54,761 bases of DNA, taken from assembly GCA_007694945.1 (NCBI GenBank), contig REER01000084.1, forward strand, positions 1 to 54,761, written 5' to 3'. Positions 7,431 to 15,586 of the stretch are shown here, in pieces. The number at the start of each line of letters is the position of its first letter. The stretch's first letter is position 1. Source of the DNA: Paracoccaceae bacterium. GTDB lineage: Bacteria > Pseudomonadota > Alphaproteobacteria > Rhodobacterales > Rhodobacteraceae. A program made the position numbers and the translations under genes. The notes beneath the pieces were generated by a model. That model saw only the letters and a list, made by a program, of their open reading frames with translations. It had not been told where the DNA came from and searched no databases.

Positions 7431-8366
7431 ATGACCGTGAACCCACCCTCTCTCATCGGTGCGCCCGTGGATAGCGGCCAGCGCCAGCCCGGCTGCCTGA
7501 TGGGCCCGGCTGCGTTCCGCGTCGCCGGGCTGCACGAGACGCTGGCCGCGCTCGGCCACCCGGCGCTTGACCGGGGCGATCTCGCCCTGCCCAAGACCCT
7601 GCCCGCCTGCGACAACCCCAACCCGGCGCTTGACCAACTGCCCGCAACGCTTGCCTGGACTGCAACCATCCGCGAGGCCGTCGAGGCTGAACTGGCCGAG
7701 GGCCGCCTCCCGATTCTGCTAGGCGGTGATCATTCTGTCGCTCTCGGCTCGGTCGCAGGCGCAAGCGCACACGCCGCGCAGGTCGGACGCCCGCTTTTCC
7801 TGCTCTGGCTCGACGCGCATAGTGATTTCCACACCCCGCGCAGCACCACCAGCGGCAATCTGCACGGCACGCCCGTCGCCTATGCCGCAGGCCGCGACGG
7901 CTTCGAGCCCTTCCCGCCCTTCCCCGCGCCGCTACCACCCGAGCGCATCTGCCTCTTCGGCATTCGCAGCGTGGACTCTGCCGAACACACCGCCCTCGCC
8001 GAATGCGAAATCGCCGTCAATGACATGCGCGTGCTCGATGAGCAGGGCATCGCCGCGCCGCTGCGTGCTTTCCTCGACCTTGTGCAGGCCGAGGGTGGCA
8101 TGCTGCATGTCAGCCTCGACGTCGATTTCCTCGACCCCGGTATCGCCCCCGCTGTGGGAACCACGGTACCCGGTGGCACTACCTTCCGCGAGGCGCATCT
8201 GGTCTGCGAGATGATTCATGAGACTGGCCTCATGACCTCGCTCGATCTGGTCGAACTCAATCCATTTCTCGATGATCGTGGCCGCACCGCGCGGCTGATG
8301 GTCGATCTGTTGGGCTCGCTGATGGGCCGCAAGGTCTTTGACCGCCCAACCCGCCTCTATGCCTGA
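7431..8366 (+). CDS. rocF: Arginase
   Basis: Arginase hydrolyses arginine to ornithine and urea with a dinuclear manganese centre. The metal-binding motifs are all present: GGDHSVALGSVAG, WLDAHSDFHTP and SLDVDFLDPGIAPAVGTTVPGG, with the substrate-loop GNLHGTPVAY between them. The length of 311 residues is standard. The start is uncertain: AGGAG touches the ATG at 7431 directly, while a GTG at 7437 (VNPPSLIGAP) sits at the ideal 6-base distance and may be the true start. The next gene, ornithine cyclodeaminase, uses the product, and its start follows within 14 bases. Confidence 0.94.
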   Translation: MTVNPPSLIGAPVDSGQRQPGCLMGPAAFRVAGLHETLAALGHPALDRGDLALPKTLPACDNPNPALDQLPATLAWTATIREAVEAELAEGRLPILLGGDHSVALGSVAGASAHAAQVGRPLFLLWLDAHSDFHTPRSTTSGNLHGTPVAYAAGRDGFEPFPPFPAPLPPERICLFGIRSVDSAEHTALAECEIAVNDMRVLDEQGIAAPLRAFLDLVQAEGGMLHVSLDVDFLDPGIAPAVGTTVPGGTTFREAHLVCEMIHETGLMTSLDLVELNPFLDDRGRTARLMVDLLGSLMGRKVFDRPTRLYA

Positions 8367-8379
8367 AGGAGCCTGTCCC

Positions 8380-9441
8380 ATGTCCCTGCCATCGCGCAAT
8401 GCCGTTGTTCCTTTTGTCAGCGTTGACAACATGATGCGGCTGGTTCTTCATGTCGGCATCGAACAGATGATGGTCGAGTTGGCCGAGGCCATCGAGGCTG
8501 ATTTCCACCGCTGGCCGCAATTCGACAAGACCCCCCGCGTCGCCAGCCATTCCGATATCGGTGTGATAGAACTCATGCCCACCTCGGACGGGAAGCATTA
8601 TGGATTCAAATACGTCAACGGCCACCCTGCGAATATGCGGCAGGGTCTGCAGACGGTCACGGCCTTTGGCGTGCTCGCGGATGTCGCGACAGGCTATCCG
8701 CTGCTGCTGTCTGAAATGACCATTCTCACCGCGCTGCGCACCGCCGCCACCTCTGCCATGGCCGCGAAATGGCTCGCACCGCGCGACTCACGGGTCATGG
8801 CGATGATCGGCAATGGCGCACAGGCCGAGTTTCAGGCGCTGGCGATGAAGGCCATATGCGGGATCGAAGAGGTGCGGCTCTATGACCTCGACCCCGCCGC
8901 TACCCGTAAATGCACCGCGAATCTTGCCGGGCGAGGGCTGCGGGTGACGCAATGCGAGACCGCCGAAGACGCCATTCTCGGGGCGCAGATCATCACCACC
9001 TGCACCGCCGACAAGCAATATGCGACCATCCTGACCGATAACATGGTTGGCGGCGGGGTCCATATCAACGCTGTGGGCGGCGACTGCCCCGGCAAGACCG
9101 AGTTGCACCGCGATATCCTGCTGCGCGCGGGCATCTTTGTCGAATACCCGCCCCAGACACGGATAGAGGGCGAGATCCAGCAGCTTGCTGCCGATCACCC
9201 GGTCACTGAACTCTGGGAGGTCATCACCGGGAGCGCTCCGGGGCGGACGGGGGCCGGGCAAGTCACGCTGTTCGACTCGGTGGGCTTTGCCATCGAGGAT
9301 TTCAGCGCGCTGCGCTATATCCATGCGCGGTTGCAGGGAACGGGGCTGTTTCAGGAACTCGACATGATTGCGGACCCGGACGAGTCGCGAGATCTGTTCG
9401 GGATGCTCTGCCGCGCCGAGGCGGCTGCGCGCGTCGCCTGA
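8380..9441 (+). CDS. ocd: Ornithine cyclodeaminase
   Basis: The enzyme converts ornithine directly to proline and ammonia with bound NAD. The 353-residue protein shows the family segments RVASHSDIGVIELMPTSDGKHYGFKYVNGHP, LSEMTILTALRTAATSAMAA, the dinucleotide-binding AMIGNGAQAEFQ, and GVHINAVGGDCPGKTE. It belongs to the longer Rhizobium/Rhodobacter-type cyclodeaminases rather than mu-crystallin-like short ones. The chosen ATG at 8380 has AAGGAG 8 bases upstream and lies 13 bases after the arginase stop; an alternative upstream start would overlap arginase. With arginase it makes an arginine-to-proline route, useful both for nitrogen release and for making proline as an osmolyte. Confidence 0.94.
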   Translation: MSLPSRNAVVPFVSVDNMMRLVLHVGIEQMMVELAEAIEADFHRWPQFDKTPRVASHSDIGVIELMPTSDGKHYGFKYVNGHPANMRQGLQTVTAFGVLADVATGYPLLLSEMTILTALRTAATSAMAAKWLAPRDSRVMAMIGNGAQAEFQALAMKAICGIEEVRLYDLDPAATRKCTANLAGRGLRVTQCETAEDAILGAQIITTCTADKQYATILTDNMVGGGVHINAVGGDCPGKTELHRDILLRAGIFVEYPPQTRIEGEIQQLAADHPVTELWEVITGSAPGRTGAGQVTLFDSVGFAIEDFSALRYIHARLQGTGLFQELDMIADPDESRDLFGMLCRAEAAARVA

Positions 9442-9486
9442 CCAATCCTCTTGCGAGCGCGGCGGGCTTGGCATAAGCGATGCGCC

Positions 9487-11046
9487 ATGACCCAGCATGA
9501 TTTCTGCCTCATCATCGATTTCGGCTCGCAAGTCACGCAACTGATTGCGCGGCGCCTGCGCGAGGCGCGTGTCTATTGCGAGATCCACCCGTTTCAGAAT
9601 GTCGATGAGGCATTCCTGACGGAGCGCGCGCCCAAGGCGGTGATCCTCTCGGGCGGCCCGGGCTCGGTGCCCGAGGCCGGCAGCCCGCGCGCGCCGCAAT
9701 ATGTCTTCGAGATGGACGTGCCGGTCTTTGGCATCTGCTATGGTCAGCAGGTGATGATGGACCAGCTTGGCGGGCACGTCGAATCGGGTCATCATGCCGA
9801 GTTCGGGCGCGCCTGGGTCGAGCCGGCAGCAGGGCATCGCGAGGACGGCATTTTCGCAGGGCTGTTCGGGACCGGGCGCGAGCAGGTCTGGATGAGCCAT
9901 GGCGACCGCGTGACGAAACTCGCGCCGGGTTTCGAGGTGATCGGCACCTCCCCTAATGCCCCTTTCGCGATGATCGCGGATGAGGCGCGGCATTTCTATG
10001 CTGTGCAGTTCCACCCCGAGGTGCATCACACACCGCAGGGTGCGCGGATGCTGGGCAATTTCCTGGCGCTGGCGGGGTTCAAGGGCGACTGGACGATGGG
10101 CGCCTATCGCGCCGAGGCCATCGCGAAGATCCGGGAACAGGTGGGCGACAAGCGGGTAATCTGCGGGCTGTCGGGCGGGGTCGATTCCTCGGTCGCGGCG
10201 GTGCTTATCCATGAAGCCATCGGCGACCAACTGACCTGTGTGTTCGTGGATCACGGGCTCTTGCGGCAGAACGAGGCGCAAGATGTCGTCACCATGTTCC
10301 GCGACCATTACAACATCCCGCTGATTCACGCCGATGAGGCAGATCTGTTCCTCGGCGCGCTCGAAGGTGTTTCCGACCCGGAAACAAAGCGCAAGACAAT
10401 TGGCAAATTGTTCATCGACGTGTTTCAGAAATACGCGGGCGAGATCGAAGGCGCGGAGTTTCTCGCGCAAGGCACGCTCTATCCCGATGTGATCGAAAGC
10501 GTCAGCTTCTCGGGCGGGCCGTCGGTCACGATCAAGAGCCACCACAATGTTGGCGGGCTGCCCGAGAAGATGGGCTTGAAGCTCGTGGAGCCCTTACGCG
10601 AGTTGTTCAAGGATGAGGTGCGCGCGCTGGGCCGCGAGTTGGGCCTGCCTGATCACTTCATCGGCCGCCACCCCTTCCCCGGCCCCGGCCTCGCCATCCG
10701 CTGCCCGGGCGAGATCACCCGGGAGAAGCTGGAGATTCTGCGCAAGGCCGATGCCATCTATATCGACCAGATCCGCCGCCACGGGCTCTATGACGAAATC
10801 TGGCAGGCTTTCGCGGCAATCCTGCCCATGCGCACTGTGGGCGTGATGGGCGATGGTCGGACCTATGATTACGCACTGGCGCTGCGCGCGGTCACATCAG
10901 TCGATGGCATGACCGCCGATTACTACCCATTCAGCCACGAGTTTCTGGGCGACACCGCGACGCGGATCATCAACGAAGTGCGCGGTATCAACCGGGTGTT
11001 CTACGACTGCACCTCGAAACCGCCCGGCACGATAGAGCTGGAATAA
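9487..11046 (+). CDS. guaA: GMP synthase (glutamine-hydrolysing)
   Basis: GuaA aminates XMP to GMP using glutamine and ATP. The 519-residue protein has a class I amidotransferase domain with the nucleophile elbow FGICYGQQ and [10 protein letters not shown], an ATP pyrophosphatase domain with the P-loop [12 protein letters not shown], and a C-terminal dimerisation domain ending in the family signature STKPPGTIE-like [12 protein letters not shown]. The frame is open a little further upstream, but the ATG at 9487 gives the expected beginning ([15 protein letters not shown]). The ribosome binding site is weak. It follows the cyclodeaminase by 45 bases, and a hairpin terminator follows it. Confidence 0.97.
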   Translation: MTQHDFCLIIDFGSQVTQLIARRLREARVYCEIHPFQNVDEAFLTERAPKAVILSGGPGSVPEAGSPRAPQYVFEMDVPVFGICYGQQVMMDQLGGHVESGHHAEFGRAWVEPAAGHREDGIFAGLFGTGREQVWMSHGDRVTKLAPGFEVIGTSPNAPFAMIADEARHFYAVQFHPEVHHTPQGARMLGNFLALAGFKGDWTMGAYRAEAIAKIREQVGDKRVICGLSGGVDSSVAAVLIHEAIGDQLTCVFVDHGLLRQNEAQDVVTMFRDHYNIPLIHADEADLFLGALEGVSDPETKRKTIGKLFIDVFQKYAGEIEGAEFLAQGTLYPDVIESVSFSGGPSVTIKSHHNVGGLPEKMGLKLVEPLRELFKDEVRALGRELGLPDHFIGRHPFPGPGLAIRCPGEITREKLEILRKADAIYIDQIRRHGLYDEIWQAFAAILPMRTVGVMGDGRTYDYALALRAVTSVDGMTADYYPFSHEFLGDTATRIINEVRGINRVFYDCTSKPPGTIELE

Positions 11047-11053
11047 TGGCGCG

Positions 11054-11089
11054 CTCACGGAGGCAAACCTCTGCGTGAGAGGCGTTTTT
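11054..11089 (+). terminator. Rho-independent terminator after guaA
   Basis: CTCACGGAGG pairs with CCTC and CGTGAG across a CAAA loop, with two bulged bases on the right arm. A run of five T follows at 85-89 of the same kilobase. It starts 8 bases after the guaA stop and separates it from the ABC operon. Confidence 0.75.
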
Positions 11090-11225
11090 CCGACCATACC
11101 CCTGCGCGAAGCATCTTTTCTCAGCGAATTCTCCATGCTACGCATGATGACAGGGTGAGACAAATCACCACCCCTGCCAGCAGATGCGGGCCGGGGAACG
11201 ATAACAAAACCATGGGAGATATAAG

Positions 11226-12407
11226 ATGAAGAAACTGCTTCTTGCCAGCACGGCGCTGGCGTTCTCGGCTGGCATGGCAATGGCCGACGAGATCAATATG
11301 GGCGTGCTGCTTGGCTTCACCGGACCCATTGAATCGGTCACGCCGCATATGGCGGATTCAGCCGAAATGGCGTGGGCCGAAATCAACGAAGCCGGCGGCA
11401 TCCTCGGTGGCCAAATGATCCGCTCGGTTCGCGCAGATTCGACCTGCATCGACTCGAGCGCTGCACAGGCTGCCGCAGAGCGATTGATCTCGTCGGATAA
11501 TGTAGCCGCGATCATGGGTGCGGATTGTTCGGGCGTAACGATGTCCGTGCTACAGAATGTGGCGATGGCCGCGGGTGTGCCGATGATCTCGCCTTCGGCG
11601 ACCTCGCCCGCTTTCACCACGACGGAGTCGAACGGTCTGTTCTTCCGCACGGCACCGTCCGACGCGCGTCAGGGTGCCGTATTGGCCAATATCGTCATGG
11701 ATCGCGGTTTCGACACTGTGGCGGTCACCTTCACCAACAATGACTATGGTGCGGGCTTCGCGAATGCATTTGTCGAGAACTTCGAAGCGCTGGGCGGCAC
11801 TGTAACATCGCAGGTCGCACATGAAGAAGCGCGGGGCGACTATTCCGCCGAAGTCGGCCAGCTTGCCGCAGCCGGTGGCGATGCCCTGGTGATCCTGGGC
11901 TATGTCGATGGTGGCGGTTCGATGCTGCGCACAGCCTATGAGCTTGGCGCGTTCGAGCAGTTCTTCATCGGCGATGGCATGTTTGGCCAGGAACTGATCG
12001 CGGCGGCAGGTGAAGCCATCGAAGGCACAGTCGGCACGCTGCCCGGTGTCGAGGGCCCGAGTGCCGATGCTTTCGCCGCATTGGGCGAAGCCAATAACGT
12101 GCTGACAGATAGCTCGTTCACGGGTGAGAGCTATGATGCAGCGGCCCTCTTGGCCTTCGCCGCCGAAGCGGCCGGCGAAGCGACACCCGAAGGCATCGCC
12201 GCCAATATCCTGAACGTGGCCAATGCGCCGGGTGAGGAAATCATGCCGGGCGAACTGGCCCGCGGCCTCGAGATCCTGCGCGAAGGTGGCGAGATCAACT
12301 ATATCGGCGCTACGAATGTGGAACTGGTCGGCCCCGGCGAGGCCGCTGGCAGCTTCCGCGAGCATGTGGTCGAGGGCGGCCAGTTCGTGACGATCCGCTT
12401 CCACTGA
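11226..12407 (+). CDS. Branched-chain-amino-acid-type ABC transporter, substrate-binding protein
   Basis: This is the periplasmic binding protein of a HAAT-family importer. Its 393 residues begin with a clear signal peptide (MKKLLLASTALAFSAGMAMA, cut before DEINMG). The mature part is a Peripla_BP_6/type I fold: INMGVLLGFTGPIES, AWAEINEAGGILGG, IMGADCSGVTMSVLQNVA, SPSATSPAFT, and FFRTAPSDARQG are LivK-like segments. The ligand cannot be told from sequence; family members bind branched-chain and other amino acids, amides or aromatic acids. GGGAGATATAAG precedes the ATG. The four other transporter components follow, after a strong hairpin that probably keeps this gene's mRNA at a higher level. 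Confidence 0.92.
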   Translation: MKKLLLASTALAFSAGMAMADEINMGVLLGFTGPIESVTPHMADSAEMAWAEINEAGGILGGQMIRSVRADSTCIDSSAAQAAAERLISSDNVAAIMGADCSGVTMSVLQNVAMAAGVPMISPSATSPAFTTTESNGLFFRTAPSDARQGAVLANIVMDRGFDTVAVTFTNNDYGAGFANAFVENFEALGGTVTSQVAHEEARGDYSAEVGQLAAAGGDALVILGYVDGGGSMLRTAYELGAFEQFFIGDGMFGQELIAAAGEAIEGTVGTLPGVEGPSADAFAALGEANNVLTDSSFTGESYDAAALLAFAAEAAGEATPEGIAANILNVANAPGEEIMPGELARGLEILREGGEINYIGATNVELVGPGEAAGSFREHVVEGGQFVTIRFH

Positions 12408-12434
12408 CACATACCGGATCCGACAGGATCCTTC

Positions 12435-12460
12435 GGCCCGGGGTACCAAGACCCCGGGCC
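12435..12460 (+). terminator. Strong hairpin after the binding-protein gene (attenuator or mRNA stabiliser)
   Basis: Ten bases GGCCCGGGGT pair perfectly with ACCCCGGGCC across the 6-base loop ACCAAG; ATTTCT follows. It lies 28 bases after the binding-protein stop and about 60 before the first ATPase. A weak terminator or 3' stabilising structure here would explain how binding protein is made in excess over membrane components. Confidence 0.7.
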
Positions 12461-12518
12461 ATTTCTGCGAATACAAGTATTCGAGCGATGGCAATGGCAC
12501 CAGCAGGAGGGCTTGGCC

Positions 12519-13328
12519 ATGAGCACTGAACCGATGATCCGGGTCGAGAACCTGCACAAGCACTTTGGTGGGTTCCATGCCGTCGATGGTGCATCACTGG
12601 AAATCGCCAAAGGGTCCATTACCGGTCTGATTGGCCCAAACGGGGCCGGGAAAACAACACTTTTCAATGTGATAGCAGGCGTTCTTCCGCCAACTTCCGG
12701 GCAGGTCTTCATGCGAGGCGAAGACATCACCGGATTGCCCCCACATGTGTTGTTTTCCAAGGGTTTGCTGCGCACTTTTCAGATTGCACATGAATTTCAC
12801 ACCATGACTGTACGCGAAAACCTGATGATGGTGCCGCCCAACCAGTCGGGCGAGAACCTCTGGTCGGCATGGTTTCATGGTGGGCGGGTGCGCGAAGAAG
12901 AGCGCCGCATCCGCGCGCGCGCCAACGAAGTACTGGAGTTCCTCACCATCAGCCATATCGCAGACCAGAAGGCAGGCCAGATCTCTGGTGGTCAAAAGAA
13001 ACTTCTGGAACTTGGCCGCACCATGATGACCGACGCGAAGATCGTGTTTCTCGATGAGGTCGGGGCCGGTGTGAACCGTACGCTGCTGAATACCATTGCC
13101 GATGCGATTGTCCGGCTGAACGAGGAAAAGGGCTACACATTCGTAGTGATTGAGCATGACATGGACTTCATTGGCCGCATCTGCGACCCGGTGATCTGCA
13201 TGGCCGAGGGCAAGGTGCTCGCCGAAGGAACGCTGGACGAGATCAAGGCAAACGAACAGGTGATCGAAGCCTATCTGGGCACGGGTCTCAAGAACAAGGT
13301 GGTGAAGGAAGAGGAGGCGACCCCGTGA
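12519..13328 (+). CDS. Branched-chain-amino-acid-type ABC transporter, ATP-binding protein (LivG-like)
   Basis: This is the first of two ATPase subunits. The 269-residue protein has Walker A GPNGAGKTT, signature ISGGQKKLLELGRTM, Walker B KIVFLDE, and the switch histidine in VVIEHDMDFIG, followed by the LivG-type C-terminal tail (LAEGTLDEIKANEQVIEAYLG). The residues after Walker B read LDEVGAGVN where most LivG proteins have LDEPAAGLN, so the usual proline is a valine. I chose the ATG at 12519, which has AGGAGG 8 bases upstream, over a TTG two codons earlier. Its stop overlaps the GTG start of the next gene by 4 bases. Confidence 0.92.
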   Translation: MSTEPMIRVENLHKHFGGFHAVDGASLEIAKGSITGLIGPNGAGKTTLFNVIAGVLPPTSGQVFMRGEDITGLPPHVLFSKGLLRTFQIAHEFHTMTVRENLMMVPPNQSGENLWSAWFHGGRVREEERRIRARANEVLEFLTISHIADQKAGQISGGQKKLLELGRTMMTDAKIVFLDEVGAGVNRTLLNTIADAIVRLNEEKGYTFVVIEHDMDFIGRICDPVICMAEGKVLAEGTLDEIKANEQVIEAYLGTGLKNKVVKEEEATP

Positions 13329-13855
13329 TCCGTGCCGGGTTTGCCGCGGCTGCGCTTGGGCTTGCGATGGCACATGCCGCGCCTGTCCTCGCTTGCACGA
13401 CAATCTCGCCGCAACTGGAACTCTGCGCTGAGGGGAGCCCGCTGGCCGGGATGCGCGCGCAAGATGTCGACGGCGTTGTGGTTTTTCAGGATGAGGCGTT
13501 CTGGATCGAGTTCAATCCGGCCCTTACCGCTGCCGCCCCCACCGGGCTGCTTGCCGCCGCGCTGGACAGCCTGCTGGCCAGCACTCTCGCCGAAGGCGGC
13601 GCCCCTCAGACCGAGACGCTGTTGCGCGATAGTTTCGAGGCTGCGCACGCCGCGGTCGAACGGTTTATCGCGCAGGTCGAAGAAGAAGACGAAACCTATC
13701 TGGGGGCGCTGCTGCTCGCTGATATTGCAGATGGCGGTGGCAGAGTGGCCTGGTCGCTGGGCAACCTCCAGGCTGACAGACCCGAAGCGCAACAGGAATT
13801 GCAGGTGCTGACCGAGGTCACTGCTGCGGCCCTTCGCCCCGCAATGGAGAACTGA
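13325..13855 (+). CDS. Exported protein of unknown function inside the ABC transporter operon
   Basis: I do not recognise this family. The 176-residue product starts with a signal peptide (about residues 1-23, MIRAGFAAAALGLAMAHAAPVLAC) and is predicted periplasmic or, if the Cys at 24 is used, possibly a lipoprotein. Two cysteines (LACTTISPQLELCAEG) could form a disulfide if both are retained. The rest is acidic and alanine-rich, probably helical, with no membrane segment. Translation begins at a GTG that overlaps the LivG-like stop and has GAGGAGG 8 bases upstream. The next ATPase gene starts one base after its stop. This coupling argues for a real gene expressed with the transporter, perhaps an accessory factor for the binding protein (inference). 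Confidence 0.75.
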   Translation: MIRAGFAAAALGLAMAHAAPVLACTTISPQLELCAEGSPLAGMRAQDVDGVVVFQDEAFWIEFNPALTAAAPTGLLAAALDSLLASTLAEGGAPQTETLLRDSFEAAHAAVERFIAQVEEEDETYLGALLLADIADGGGRVAWSLGNLQADRPEAQQELQVLTEVTAAALRPAMEN

Positions 13856-13856
13856 C

Positions 13857-14570
13857 ATGGCAGACCCGGTTCTGATCGGCGAAAACATGACCGGTGGCTA
13901 TGGCAATGGCCCCGACATTCTGCATGACTGCACCATCGCGGTCGAGAAGGGCCAGATCGCCGTGATCGTCGGGCCCAATGGTGCAGGCAAATCCACCGCG
14001 ATGAAAGCCGTGTTCGGCATGCTCAACCTGCGGCAGGGCTCGGTCCGACTAGGTGGCGATGATATCACCGCCCTGACCCCGCAGGCGCGGGTCCGCAAGG
14101 GCATGGGCTTTGTGCCGCAAACCTCGAATATCTTCCCCTCCATGACAGTCGAGGAGAATCTCGAGATGGGCGCCTTCATCCGCGATGATGACATTGGCTC
14201 TACGATGGAACAGGTATACACGCTCTTCCCCATCCTGCGCGACAAACGGCGGCAGGCGGCGGGTGAGTTGTCGGGTGGCCAGCGCCAGCAAGTCGCGGTC
14301 GGGCGCGCGCTGATGACGCAGCCTACGGTGCTGATGCTCGACGAGCCGACCGCCGGTGTCAGCCCGATCGTGATGGACGAATTGTTCGACCGTATCATCG
14401 AGATCGCCCGCACCGGCATCTCGATCCTGATGGTGGAACAGAACGCACGCCAGGCGCTGGGCATCGCCGACAAGGGCTATGTCATGGTGCAGGGCGAGAA
14501 CCGCTATACCGACACGGGCGAGGCGCTGCTCGCTGATCCCGAAGTGCGCAAATCCTTTCTGGGGGGCTGA
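13857..14570 (+). CDS. Branched-chain-amino-acid-type ABC transporter, ATP-binding protein (LivF-like)
   Basis: The second ATPase subunit has 237 residues, the usual LivF length. It shows Walker A GPNGAGKST, the LivF-type stretch GMGFVPQTSNIFPSMTVEENLEMGA, signature LSGGQRQQVAVGRALM, Walker B VLMLDEPTAGVSP and switch histidine region replaced by the LivF form ILMVEQNARQAL. It ends PEVRKSFLGG, typical of the family. The ATG comes one base after the unknown exported gene, with GGAG about 7 bases upstream. Confidence 0.94.
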   Translation: MADPVLIGENMTGGYGNGPDILHDCTIAVEKGQIAVIVGPNGAGKSTAMKAVFGMLNLRQGSVRLGGDDITALTPQARVRKGMGFVPQTSNIFPSMTVEENLEMGAFIRDDDIGSTMEQVYTLFPILRDKRRQAAGELSGGQRQQVAVGRALMTQPTVLMLDEPTAGVSPIVMDELFDRIIEIARTGISILMVEQNARQALGIADKGYVMVQGENRYTDTGEALLADPEVRKSFLGG

Positions 14571-14575
14571 GAGCC

Positions 14576-15586
14576 ATGGAACCGCTCAACGCGCTGGTCA
14601 GCGTCACCAACTTCATGCTCATCCCGGCCCTCGCCTATGGCAGCCAATTGGCGCTGGGCGCGCTGGGGATCACGCTGATCTTCTCGATCCTGCGCTTCGC
14701 GCATTTCGCCCATGGCGACACGATGGCGCTGGGCACGGCGGCAGTGATCGGCGGGACATTCTTTTTTCAGTCGCAGGGCATCGGCATCAGCCCGCTGCCG
14801 ACAGCGCTGCTGGCGATCCCCATTGGCATCGTGGTGATGATTCTCTATCTGCTGGCTGCCGACCGGATGGTCTATCGCTATTTCCGCAAGGTGAAAGCCA
14901 AGCCGCTGACCTTCGTGATGGCCAGCCTCGGTGTCATGTTCGTCACCAACGGTCTGACACGGCTGTTCATGGGCGTCGGCGAAACGCGCTTCGAGGACGG
15001 GGAGCGCTTCATCTTCACTGTGCGCGAGTTTCGCGAGTTCACCGGTCTGGCCGAAGGCATGGCGCTGCGGTCGGCGCAGGCGATCACGATCATCACCGCG
15101 CTAGTGGTGATGGTGATCCTGTTCTGGTTCCTGAACCGCACCCGCGCCGGCAAGTCGATGCGCGCCTATTCCGACAATGAGGATCTGGCGCTCCTGTCCG
15201 GGATCAACCCCGAGCGGGTGGTGGTCATCACCTGGACGATCACGGCCATACTGCTGGTGCTGGCAGGCACGCTTTACGGGCTCGACAAGGGGTTCCGGCC
15301 CTTCAACTACTTCCAGCTTCTGCTGCCGATGTTCGCTGCCGCCATCCTCGGGGGCTTGGGCTCGCCACTGGGCGCGATTGTCGGAGCCTATGTCGTGGCC
15401 TTTGCCGAGTTAGGCATCACCTTCGCCTGGCGGCGCGTCTTCAGCTACCTCGCCCCCGAGGGGATGGAGCCGACCTCAATGATGCAACTCCTGCCGGTTG
15501 ATTACAAATTCGCCGTGACCTTCGCCATTCTGGTCATCGTGCTGCTGTTCCGCCCCACCGGTATCTTCAGGGGGAAAGTGATATGA
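14576..15586 (+). CDS. Branched-chain-amino-acid-type ABC transporter, permease (LivH-like)
   Basis: This 336-residue inner-membrane protein has about eight hydrophobic segments. The segment YGSQLALGALGITLIFSILRFAHFAHGDTMALG is the conserved LivH N-terminal motif, and SMRAYSDNEDLALLSGINPERVVVITWTI is the cytoplasmic loop that contacts the ATPase. AAILGGLGSPLGAIVGAYVVA follows. It starts 5 bases after the LivF-like stop and overlaps the next permease by 4 bases (ATGA). Confidence 0.93.
   Translation: MEPLNALVSVTNFMLIPALAYGSQLALGALGITLIFSILRFAHFAHGDTMALGTAAVIGGTFFFQSQGIGISPLPTALLAIPIGIVVMILYLLAADRMVYRYFRKVKAKPLTFVMASLGVMFVTNGLTRLFMGVGETRFEDGERFIFTVREFREFTGLAEGMALRSAQAITIITALVVMVILFWFLNRTRAGKSMRAYSDNEDLALLSGINPERVVVITWTITAILLVLAGTLYGLDKGFRPFNYFQLLLPMFAAAILGGLGSPLGAIVGAYVVAFAELGITFAWRRVFSYLAPEGMEPTSMMQLLPVDYKFAVTFAILVIVLLFRPTGIFRGKVI

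Noticed and set aside
8788-10545. 585-codon open frame on the minus strand opposite the cyclodeaminase and guaA genes
   Set aside because: It spans two well-supported genes and reads as an antisense mirror, rich in His, Asp and Arg without domains.
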